Positions 12,290 through 23,088 of a stretch of DNA of 64,000 nt are shown here, piece by piece (the first letter of the stretch is position 1; each line of letters begins with the position of its first letter). The position numbers and the translations under genes are program-made. Source of the stretch: Vespula vulgaris. Its lineage: Eukaryota; Arthropoda; Insecta; Hymenoptera; Vespidae. The notes beneath the pieces were generated by a model. That model worked only from the letters and a program-made list of their open reading frames with translations. It was not told where the DNA came from and did no database searches. The DNA lies in assembly GCF_905475345.1 (NCBI RefSeq), contig NC_066602.1:4610814-4674813 (forward strand), written 5' to 3'.

Positions 12290-13944
12290 CAAAAATTGAA
12301 AAAAAAAAATTGAAAAAAAATTGGGTCTCGTGAAGTTCAGTTTTTCATTTTTTTTCAATGCTTTTTCGTCAAAGTACTAACGAGATTTGATAAAAAACGG
12401 CGTTGCTCTTCAATATTATTCTTCCGATAGTATCGTAAGAATAATAAAAGAGGGAACAACAAATTATGAAATTAAACCAAATCCTTTTTCTCTTTAGTTC
12501 AATAATTTTTTGTATCGCCTGTTAGTAACGAAATTGGATAGAAAACGATGACTCCATAGAATTCCTCAAACCCTACGTTCATTGAAGATTGAAAAGCATG
12601 TATCTCATGACAAATATAACGCACTCGCTTGCGTTGGTACTCGTCAATGAAAGAAGAAAAAAATATACAGAGAGATAGAAACGTACGATATATATAAAGT
12701 CATTTCATTTTGGTTGTCTGCAAAGTGACTGCTATGCCACGTCGCGTCGAATATTTCTGGTAGCTCTTGCAAAAAAATGGATTTTCCGCCAATTTCGATG
12801 CTTCGAACAAACTTGCCCAGATGATTCGAGATTCGTGGAAGGTCTCGATAATCACCGTTGATTTGTCACTTAAATAACTATTCCAAATATTTGATTTCTT
12901 TTTTTTTTTTTTATTAAAAAAAAAAACATGAAAAAACAGATTTATTTTACATTTGTCAACATTCATTTTTAAACAAGAAATTTTTCGTTCACTTCTAGGA
13001 GGCAAATTTGTAGAGACATTTAAAAAGCAAAGAGGGAGAAAGAGAGAGAGAGAGAGAAAAGGAAATAGGTAGCAAACGGTCGAATAATTCAGAGAGAGAG
13101 AGAGAGAGAGTTAGCGAGGAAAAGGCGAATTTCCTGACGGCTCGATGTTGAGATGGGGATGTCGGAGCCAGAGGCCTGTAGCCACCCTCGAAATTCAGAA
13201 TATTCGTCGTCGTCGTCGTCGTCGTCGTCGTCATAGTCGTCATAGCCATAGTCGTGTAGAACCCTCTCGTGACGAATGTCGAGCGAGAGAGGGAGGGGGG
13301 AGAGAGAGAGAGAGAGAGAAGGGCTAGAAGGTGGGTGTGCAAAAAAAATGTGTAATTAAAACCCGACGCTCCGAGGGATTCTCCTCGGCGAGTGAGAAAA
13401 AGAAAAAAAAAGAGGAGGAGAAGAAGGAAGGGATAGGGTATAGGAGAGAGAAGGAAAAAATATGAAAATAGGTGGGAAAGAAATCGGAGAGAAAGGGATA
13501 CAAATAGTGTGTGTGTTTGTGAAAGCAGTATGAACATAGTTGCGAAAGAAACGAGGGAGAGAAAGAGAGAGAGAGAGAGAGGAAAAATATATTATAGATA
13601 AGAAGAAATTCAAAATGAACATTGCGAAGAAAAAAAAGAAAACATAGATTATAACCGCGAGCCGTGTTAACAAAATATGAACTCAAAAATATAATCTATC
13701 GACTAAAAAGTACTTGTAAAATGTAAAAATGATAAAAAAGGAAAAATGTGCGATAAAAGATTACGCGGTTGTGAAAATAAAAGATAAGGAGAAGAGTCGA
13801 GACTTTTCCAAGATTTTCAGGAAAGAATTTTATCAAGTGCTAAGAGACGGAAGGAAAGTCTGTTTAAAAAAAATATCTAACAGAGGATGTTTTTGATAAA
13901 TCGAGGACACTCGTCACTCGTTATCATTCGAGAATCCAGGGTGA

Positions 13945-14253
13945 ATGATGGTCCGGATTCAGACCGGTTTCGCGAATTCTGATTCGTCGATCGGCATGTA
14001 CGCGCCTGATCCAACTATCGATGTATTTGCCGATCTATTCGATCCGGAGATCAGTTTGGAATATCAGTTTGGATTTACGATCGACGACGTTCATCCTGAT
14101 TCCGATTGGGGTATGCCCGATGACGACCTTGGTAACGTCGATCCCACGGGAAGTTGGGTTCTATCGATTATAGTACGCTGTGTCAGATCCATTCAAGAAT
14201 ATCCTTTCTATCCTACCACGAACGAAGCTCATTATCGTGAGATCGAAGACAAG
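13945..14253 (+). CDS. Arginine-kinase-like, N-terminal exon (divergent)
   Basis: 103 codons from the first ATG to donor GTGAGA after EIEDK. Family landmarks are clear: SSIGMYAPD (substrate-specificity loop), FADLFDP, then NVDPTGSWVLS, VRCVRS, YPFYPTTNEAHYREIEDK, matching the phosphagen-kinase order. Authentic arginine kinases have STRVRCGRS here; this protein reads SIIVRCVRS, so one nucleotide-binding Arg is replaced by Ile. The usual alpha-helical N-domain before the loop is absent. An in-frame TGA sits directly upstream of the ATG, so either translation starts here or an internal acceptor (ATTCAG at about 13961-13966) is used. Normal role of the family: ATP + arginine to phosphoarginine. 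I doubt that activity here. Confidence 0.6.
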
Positions 14254-14731
14254 GTGAGAGTTAGGATATTTCTCTAGAGACAATTCTTGCAAACGACAGG
14301 GATCCTTTTTCCTTTTTTTCCTCGACCTACTCAAAAGAGATTCGTTTACCGCTTATTTACTTCCAATTTATGCATATATTTATAGTTTCTTATTAGGAGC
14401 TTTCGGATATATTTTAATTATTGAGAGCTTTCAGAAATAAATAATATATAAATAAGAAAAGTTTTTTCTTTAATTCATCTTTCCAACGATAGATTTGTTA
14501 TCTATCGACAAAGAATGCCACGAGATTTTAGTCGTTAATTCGTATTCTATTTTTTTTAAACGTCTATAACGATTCTTAAATGAATTATGAAAAATTAGTT
14601 TTCAAAAAAAAAAGAAAAAGGAAAACAGAGCAGACAAAAAACAAAACGAAGAATTACCATTCCTCAAAGTTTGTTATGAACAAGATTTTTCTCTCGAAGA
14701 TTTTAGGGATTGAAGAAACAATTTAAAAAAT

Positions 14732-14773
<42 letters not shown>

Positions 14774-15198
14774 TCATCGGGCCGGAAACTCTTCGTCATC
14801 TTTCGTGAGAGTTCCTGTCCGCTCCGTCCAAGTGTTATCTAACTATGAAAATTGCAAGCTTTCTTCCACGCATCCAACTTCTCTCTCTCGTCCCCTCCCA
14901 CAGTTCCTTCGCGCACGCAAGCACAAACGCAAACACAGCTAGGCGTCCTATCTCATCTAGATAACACACCTAGCCTCGTCTTTAGTTTCCAGTTAAATTT
15001 CGCTTTAACCACCGAACACTTTATTATAACGTCCCTTGTAAAAATCTCTGAACCATTTCCCCTCTCCATTCATTTCTCTCCCTCTCTCTCCCTCTCGTTC
15101 TTTAGAGGACTTTAATCTACGTAGTGGTAAACCGAACGAAGATCGAGCGTAAGTTTAATCGAAAATTAAATTACGAGAAAGAGAGATAGTGAGAGAGG

Positions 15199-15256
<58 letters not shown>

Positions 15257-15449
15257 GAGAGGATTAACAAAGTTAGAAATTAGACGGCAACAGCTACCGG
15301 TTCCTCGAGTAAGGATAAATCTTTAGAAGGAAATAACTTTCTTCTCTCTCTTTCTCTCATTGGAAAGCAACACACTATCCCTTTTCTCGATCCCTTACGC
15401 GCGAAGAGAGTGAGTGGGTGAGTGAGTGAGTGATAGATAGATAGATAGA

Positions 15450-15488
<39 letters not shown>

Positions 15489-15789
15489 TATAAAACTCGT
15501 TCCAACTCAAAAGCTACGAAATTTACCATTGTGAAAAATGAACGTTTATAAACATTAGGATGAAAATTTGTGAGAAGAGAGTTTATATCATAAAAAAATT
15601 GTACTTTGAATCTCCCGTCTTGAAGCGAAAGCCTTTCGATAGAAAGCTTCTAATTTGTATGCTTATTGTAAATTTCTTTATGCATGAATCTTTCAAATCG
15701 ATTTAAGGAAGAGAAAGAGAAAAGAAAAGGATTTATATTTATTTGATAATATAGTTACTAGTCGAGTAAATAAATTTGTATGATTTCAG
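14254..15789 (+). other. Intron between the arginine-kinase-like exons
   Basis: Holds (GA)n tracts at 14735-14771, 15204-15262 and 15453-15485. I read all three plus frames for the missing FLFKEGDRFLQ-type segment and saw nothing like it. Confidence 0.5.
15204..15262. repeat. (GA)n microsatellite
   Basis: About 29 units with one GATA interruption, within the intron of the arginine-kinase-like gene. Confidence 0.9.
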
Positions 15790-16068
15790 GGGAGAAGAAT
15801 ATTTGTGAATGACGATAAAAGTTTCGTCGAAGTTTTTATCAACAAAAACTTTTATCGCACGCGCCTGATATCGATGGAAAATGGTGGCAAGTTGGCAGAT
15901 GCATACAGGAAACGCATCCGAGACTGGGCTATCTCAGTTTTTTCTGGGTTGCGTCTGGATTTCAATCTCGGTATCACCATTGGAGTTTCCGTTCATCCAT
16001 TCCTTCCGAATTTGGCTCTCGAGACTACGACAGGTTCGAGGAAATTCGCAAATACGTATGGATATTGG
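15790..16068 (+). CDS. Arginine-kinase-like, C-domain exon lacking catalytic residues
   Basis: Acceptor ATTTCAG, then GRRIFVNDDKSFVEVF, LISMENGGKLADAYRKR, LRLDFNLGITIGVSVHP, SRKFANTYGYW, donor GTAGGT. It is in phase 0 with the exon at 13945. It aligns with the phosphagen-kinase catalytic domain, but the NEEDHLR segment with the catalytic Glu reads INKNFYRTR, and the LTFCPT segment with the reactive Cys is deleted between LDF and NLG. About 60 residues normally found between the two exons are also missing, and I found no following exon with the RGEHTE loop. Open frames in both exons argue against a fresh pseudogene. It may be a pseudoenzyme or a slowly decaying relic. Confidence 0.55.
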
Positions 16069-18849
16069 GTAGGTATCCCCGATCTTATATCTTTCTTAGA
16101 TTTTTCTGTTCGAAAAATACAAATAACATTTTAGCAATTTTCTCGTAACGACGCGAGATAACTTCCTATAGCCAGATGATATCGTTCCGACCGATCGATC
16201 GATTAGTTTAAAATAATTACATAATAAAATAATTAAATATTTAAATTGATGAAAGATGATCAAGGAAGACGAAAATTAATAATTCTTTTGCGAAAGATAT
16301 AAACTTTGATTATCTCCTGAAATGAGAAACTGCCTGAATTGATGAACCAGGAAAATACCATTTAAATATGACCCGTACTTGAAGAAGAAAACCCATAGTT
16401 ACTTACCTACTTATATAGTATACCGATGGATACCGACCGACCGACCAATGCTAGATGGAAGGAAATCAATTTTACGATTATCTTTACCATTACCAATATC
16501 AATGCATTCCTGATCGACTCAAGTGCTTTTCAGTCCGATGCGATTTCAATTACGTATCCTAATGTACGCGTACACGCGCGCACAGAGGTAAAATGTTAAA
16601 ACGATTTATAAAAAAGACACCTTTTTTTATACGTACGAAAGATTTGGCTTTAGTACGATTTACGAAGGGTAAAACACTCCTTTTATTTTACTTTATATTT
16701 TTATATACGACAACCTACCGCTACGATTACCGCTACGTAATGCGATGTAATTTCGTTCTCGTAAGATGTCAGCGCAACCCTCGTGTGTCTTAATTCCCAC
16801 TTTTTTCCTACGAACCGTGCAACGCTGTTACTCCCAACGCAGGAGGGAGAACAGCAGTAGCACTGGCAATGGCGGGAAGGACGAGACGAGGACGAGGACG
16901 AGGACGAGGTTCCGGTCTAGATAACCTCAAAAGCTATGCTCGTTGTCAAAGTCTCAAAGAGTTTAAAGAACGTCACGAAATATTCCGCAGGGCCAACTTT
17001 TTTGCAAAAACGCTACCTTCTTCTCGCTCGTAACTTTATTAGAGAGAACGAGAGAGAATTCTGAGAGAATTCAGGGCGCGTTGAATTTCTACGACGATAC
17101 AACTAGTTTCGTTTTTTTTGATTGCTTACGCACTACCTAGGAGATTCGTCGATCGACGAAGATCAAATTTTATTGGATTCTCTTTTCATTTTCTTCCTTA
17201 TTTTTATTTTTAAATAAATTTCTTAAACTCGAGTTCCACGTCGTTCTTACTCAAGGACGACTCGAACGAAATTAATTCTCTCTTATTATTGAACGTGTGT
17301 GTTCAAAATTTCTTTTTCGTTTTTGTTTGTACCCATCGGTAAATACAAAGCTTTTCTAAGTTATTCTAATCAATAATTATTATCCATATCGACAAACGTT
17401 CGGTTTTTATTAGTACCTGCCGGCTATTATCGATATCGGTAAAACGGTAAACACCTTTATATTTATTCTTAATAAAAAGTAAGAATATATCTAAATCGAA
17501 CGAAAAACAAATCGAATGAAAGACAGTAACTCACTTTTAAAGTACCAACTATTATAAACAATCTAGCTCGGCGACGAGTCACGAGGAAACGAAATTCGTT
17601 TCGACATCGAGAAAGATGAATCGATATTTCTACTTACTCGACTATTTATTCGTCGATCCCTTACATAATAGTTCCAGTTTCTTTTTTTCTTTTTTTTTTT
17701 CGTCATCACCAAGCCACTAACGGGCAGCTCCGGCATTCTAGCAAAGTTTCCCTCTCGTAATGAAAATAATACTCGAGTCTACTTGCATTCCGTAATTCGA
17801 CGCTTTTTTTATCCCCCTCTTTTTCGCATAAGTTCGTTGATACATCGTCGCCATCCGGGTCACTGGACATCTCGACTCACTTTTCCGCATTACGTATTTT
17901 GTCGCGGCTACTTAATCGACCGGCCAACTTCTTCGAGAAAAACGAGAGAGATAGAGAGGGAGAAAGAAATGGAAGAAATGATGGCGCGTTTAATTGGCCG
18001 AATAGAAATCGATGTTACGCTCTTACGCTTTTTAGCACCACTAATTTAACCGTTTGTTAGCACCGTGTCGTCGCACACCAGGGAAATAAAGAGGATATTC
18101 TTCTTCTCTTGGAAAACGTCTCTTTCTCTTTTCTTCGCTAAAGCGTTAAAAAGAAGTCTTCTTACTTTACTTTTTGTAACGATTCGTTTTCTTATTATTC
18201 CGTCGCCATTATGGTTAATCAGGGCCGGCTCGAGTATAGTATCACCGGTGAGGCTAAACTTGAAATTTCCATACGCAAGTTACGAATTAACGTGCTAATT
18301 AAAATGACGCGTTAGATCGTCGGGAATAGGGAATGGAAAAAAGAAAAAGAAAAATAAACAAGAAAAATAACGAAAAGAAAAACAAAAAAAACTAACGAGG
18401 AAAAAACCTTGCAAAGATTTTTCCCAATCTCCTCCATTGTTCCTTGTTAAACCTAGACGCAACGCACGAAAAAGTGAAAAAAAGAGAGAGCGGAACGGGA
18501 GCGTGCGAGAGAGAAAGAAAATACGCAAATTTTCCGAGGATCGTTGGGAAATGGGACGGAGAGGGGAACAGTGGCTGAGAGAAAGAGAGAGAGAGAGAGA
18601 GCGGGAGCGAGGAGGAGGAGTTCTCGTATTTTCGCCAGTGGGGAGATTCGTTTACCGGCAAATTTTCTGTATTTCACGTTTTTCGCATTTCCCGCGACTA
18701 TCAACGTCAACCTTCTCCCTCTTTCTCCCCGCCAGCACTCTACCACCGCACGTTCGTTCCGCCGCTCCTATCCTTTTTTCTGTTCGCTCTTCTTTTTTGG
18801 GAGTTTTTTTTTTTGTTCGCGTGGTAGCCTCGAAACGTCGGAGAAACGC

Positions 18850-19115
18850 AACGTGACGTATTTCGGTCGGTTGGAAACGACGATGCGTAAAAATGACAGA
18901 CCGCGTCTGTTTCTGCCTCCTATTACTTTTGGCGCTCGCACCAACGAACTACCGAGCAAACCAACCAGCAACACGAGGATGCTTTTTTCGGAATATCCTT
19001 CCGAACCAATCAATATATGCATGTACGTACGTACGTACGTATGTATTGGTTCGGGGGGACGACGTCGAAAACGATCAGTTTTCTCACTGGGATCCACCAC
19101 TCGTGACGTCACTCA
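18850..19115. promoter_or_regulatory. Candidate regulatory island with CRE sites
   Basis: A GC-richer, CpG-containing region. It has a perfect CRE TGACGTCA at 19104-19111, a half-type TGACGTA near 18854 and CCAAT near 19005. A (TACG)n run occupies about 19023-19043. Open frames cross it in several phases but none resembles a protein family. Confidence 0.3.
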
Positions 19116-19501
19116 AAACTCTCCTCCATCCCACTTTACGCTTCCTTTTCCAAGCTTTTAGCTTATCAATTGTAATCGTTTTACTCGTACGATTTTTTTT
19201 TGCAGCTACCATCATTCTTCTCTTCTCTTTACATATTTTTTTTTATCGTGCTAAAGTATAGAGAGAGAATATGAAGTATAAGAGAGAAGGGATTATGTCT
19301 TTGTCTTTGAAGTGGCGAGGCTTTACGTTTCTTTGGTTGGAGAGAGACAGAGAGAGAGAACACGATAAGAGAGACACGCGATAACGAGACTCCTCGATCG
19401 AAGAATATCCTTATTCTCATCGACTCTGTCCTGTGATCTTAATTCGTCTAAACTTAATTCGTTCTTCGCATCCGTCAAGGTATCAAAAAAGGAATCTTCG
19501 A

Positions 19502-19544
<43 letters not shown>

Positions 19545-19611
19545 CTTTCGTTCGATTCGTTCTATAGTTTCCAACGATTGTCTTTGCTTTTTCGTGAACT
19601 GAAGAAAAAAG

Positions 19612-19689
19612 AAATTAGCCTCAAGTCTCGAGAAAAATAGTGATTCACCTTTAAAGTCATTTAAGGATTTTTTTGGATCATCCTGTATA
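19612..19689. mobile_element. Palindromic MITE-like element, fragment L
   Basis: CTCAAGTCTCGAGAAAAATA, GTGATTCACCTTTAAAGTCA, TTTAAGGATTTTTTTGGATC, ATCCTGTATA: a worn right arm ending in the family terminus. Confidence 0.35.
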
Positions 19690-21311
19690 AGGTAGAGGCG
19701 TGTAGGTAAAAAAAGCAACGTTACTATCATCAGTCGGTAAAATCGGCTATCGCGTGTATCGAATTTCAAGATGACCAAACAGGTTTCCTCTCATGTACTT
19801 TGATTCGAATTTCTCAAGTACCGCCTCTCTGTTTCTTCTTTTTCTTCTTTTTCGTTCTTGTCCTTTTTTTTCTCGGATTCGAGCCAGCGATTTCGTCTAG
19901 ATGCGAATTAGGTCGGTGCAGGTTAATTATGCTGATATTTACGGGAATCCCTTTGAAATGAATTCGGATGCGGTAGTCAGGAAACTCGAGAACGGGAACT
20001 TTTCTAATCGACCAACGAATTAACCGTCATTGAGTGAAAAAAAGAGAAAAGAAAATGATGAGGACGGACGAATCTAATCGTCCTAATACCAACATTATTT
20101 CATCTAAATTTAAATTAAATTTAGATTTAAATTTAGATTAAATTATATTAAAAGGGACAATAAAGTTCTACATTATCGACCGATATCGCTACTTATCCTT
20201 ACAAATAATAAATTAGAAACTTGCAACTTTCGAAATTCGATAAGTTTGATGAAATTTTTTATATGACAATAAAATTTGTACCTTAACCATATAGAAAAAA
20301 AATGAATTAATATTATTGCGTATTCTCATGAATGCACTGATGCAGACTATTCCTGTGGGAAATAAAGTGCACGTAAATCGTCGTTTCATCGGGCACACAA
20401 TATCTATGGAATCGGAGTTGATCGAAACGATTCCTTTGTGTCGAAGCTTCCCCTTTTGCGAATGCTACTGCTCGATCCGTTTTGTAGACACTGCTAACAC
20501 TCTCTCCGAATTTAAGAAAAGCCTCCTACGCTCGCTTCCATCCCCATCCCCGTTACTTCTCTTCCCATCCTTATTCTCTTTATCCGGTCTCTTTATACGC
20601 TCTCTTTAGGTCGTCACTGTAGCTTACTACTCCATTCTGCCACGTTTTTCTTCCCTTCTTTCTCTTTATATGATTACGTTATACCACCCTCTTTTACTGT
20701 GCATCCTAATCGATACAATTTTTGTTTCTTTTCTTTTTTTTTTTTTTTAAATTGCTACAATAATCTATCACCATCGAAATCGTTAGCAAAATTGGTGAAC
20801 GTTATTTCTTTTATTACATTACATTTAATTCTATTTATAAAAAAAAATCACTAAATAATCTTTTATTTAGTTTCCTGAGATACTACGTGAAATCATAATT
20901 GATACCTTCCTATTTTGTTAAAATCGTCAAAGATATTTCGTTACGTTGTCTTTTTCTTCTTTTAATAAAAAATTGGATGAAAGCTATCTCAATAATTCGA
21001 TTATTAATCTTAACGAATGAAAAATCAAAAAACCAAAGTCCCATTTTATTAACAAAAATCATAAAACTTCCTTACCGAAGATGCAAACGTTTTTATCCCA
21101 CAACTAATCCCGACAAATTCGTTATATAGTAACTTTCTTACTTTTCTACGATACTACGTGATTCATCGTGAATGCTTCTGCTATACGCGATTGGCTCGAA
21201 GAGTCGTCTTAGTGACGTGTCACACCAATTCTTTCTCTCTCTCTCTCTCTCTCAAATTCCGTATAAGTAAGTCGAAAGTTCATTAAACGAAGTTTCAGAG
21301 GAAACTCGCTG

Positions 21312-21349
<38 letters not shown>

Positions 21350-21534
21350 TATAGTTCCCGTTCGTTTGGAAGTTTCTTCATTGATCGAGCGAGAATCTCG
21401 TTGTCCGTGGTCGGAGCCTGCCTCGAATCGTTTACGCTCTTTTCATCCCCCCCTCTTCCTCCAGCTTCCCCTCCCCACCTTTTCTGGGTCCTTTGTCAAA
21501 CGCCATTCTTGTAGAAAGAGATAGACACAGTCTC

Positions 21535-21625
21535 CATCCATACATCCATCCATCCATCCATCCATACATACATACATACATACATACATACATACATACA
21601 TACATACATACATACATACATACAT
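21535..21625. repeat. (CATC)n/(CATA)n tetranucleotide array
   Basis: CATC units pass into about 17 CATA units over 90 bp. Confidence 0.9.
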
Positions 21626-22294
21626 CGAAACTACAAAGAAATCAAAGGGATTAAATAAAAACTTCATTTCGTTATTAAAAATTCATGAAAGTTGTTTATC
21701 GATGATACAAATTTGATCCCGCTAGGAATCTCAAAACATCGCAGATAGCCATTTTCTTACTTTTACACGACACTTATTCCTTTTTCAAAGATAATCACTT
21801 ATTCTGTAAAAACAGAGAGAGAGATAGAGAGAGAGGCAGAGAGAGAGAGAGAGAGAGAGATGAAAGATATTAACATAGTTTATTATAATTAATAAAATTA
21901 CCACACTAGTGTAGTAATTGCTACGCCATGTTATTCCCTCCCCCTTACTCTCTTTAGAAATCTCCATTCCTTTATAAGCATCAACTTTTAATTGCCTAAT
22001 TGACAAACCTTGTAGAGTAGTTCAAGTCTAAAGCTCTTTTAAAGTCTACTACTAAAGGTTTCCTTGTAGTTTCCTTTGTATACAAAATGTATGTATGTGT
22101 GTGTGTGTGTGTATGAGCATTCGAAATTATTGTGTTTGTTAGTTTACTTTTTCTCGTTCTTCTTAATACTCATTGAAAGGTAATATAATGATTGTAATAT
22201 TATTGTCACTCGCTATGGAACTGTCTTCTTTTGTTAATTCTACTAATCTTGAAATGTAATATTAATTTATACCTGTGGATAAGAGATAAGATTT

Positions 22295-22300
22295 TTTATT
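22295..22300 (-). terminator. Candidate polyadenylation signal for iav
   Basis: AATAAA on the minus strand, about 610 nt past the iav stop. It is the first clear hexamer I found downstream. The UTR between holds no open frame of note. Confidence 0.3.
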
Positions 22301-22907
22301 AATTAATTTTGTATTAAAAGAGATCTGAGTTGCTATAAAAACTCTTACATAGTACCACTATGTACGTTGCGTATGTGTGTATATTTGTGTAGGCGTTCGT
22401 ACGTGTAAATCGTTTTATTAAAATATTTTTGAACACTATTCGATGTGTGATGTGATCTTCTGTGTTGACCAATCGACGATCTTAGAGTTCTTTATATCTT
22501 TTTCTTTTGATCCTAAGAATTGTCAGGTATAGGAATTTGCAATTTCATATTCATTGAGTGTCGGATAAATTACTGAAAAATTTGGACGACTAAAAGACAT
22601 ATTATAAAAATTAATAAAAAAGAAATAAACAATGATATAAGAAAAAAAGAACAGCAATATTTTTTCCTTTCTTCTTTTTAAATGAAGATGTTGCAGATAG
22701 ACTACCGCTGTAATTTTTTTTCTCTCTCGCACCCATTAAGTCTCTTCCTTCGGCCCTCTTTAAATCCCAATTTCTTTGGGCGTGTAAACTTTTGAGTCAA
22801 GCGAAAGTAGTTTTTTCGTCGATGCAATCAGGCTACTGTGTATGTATGTGTGAGTGGTGTGAGGTGGGGAACTGTAGTACGTGCAACCTCAGTATCATAA
22901 AGTCACA

Positions 22908-23088
22908 TTAAGGACTGTCCGGCGTATTTTCCTTCCAAGCCAATATGGCGTTCATGTCCTTAATACCACGCGTGCTCCATGGCTCCAACGGATCCGTCGT
23001 CGTCGTCGTCGTCGTCGTCGTTTCTAAAGGCACCTTATTTCGCTCAATCGATTCTCTTCTACTTGCTGGCTCTTCCTTGGGTGATACT
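22908..23088 (-). CDS. iav: iav coding exon 13 with stop codon
   Basis: Acceptor ATACGCAG completes the split Arg codon. Encodes VSPKEEPASRRESIERNK, nine consecutive Thr from (ACG)9, then DPLEPWSTRGIKDMNAILAW and ENTPDSP with stop TAA at 22908-22910. The closing WSTRGIKDMNAILAW block is the most protein-like part of the distal tail and supports its reality. Confidence 0.88.

Larger units (their letters stand above)
8128..13944. other. Non-coding stretch left of the arginine-kinase-like exons
   Basis: AT-rich with (CT)n at about 9234-9265, (GA)n at 12260-12289 and near 13100 and 13300, a (CGT)n run at 13204-13231 and AT repeats. It includes mobile-element copy B and the candidate regulatory island near 11.6 kb. 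At 11050-11270 the minus strand has non-repetitive open segments of unknown meaning. Confidence 0.5.
16069..22907. other. Non-coding stretch between arginine-kinase-like exons and iav 3' end
   Basis: No exon continuing the arginine kinase was found. Contains (GAC)n-like DNA at 16885-16910, a GC-rich island at 18.45-19.1 kb, (CT)n at 19505-19541, an AAATTTAGATT palindrome cluster at 20101-20150, (GA)n at 21313-21342 and the CATA array. The last few hundred bases are probably the iav 3' UTR. Confidence 0.5.

Noticed and set aside
18544..19161. 205-residue plus-strand frame
   Set aside because: It passes through a (GA)n tract and a CRE-containing island, has no recognisable domain, and overlapping frames are equally open.
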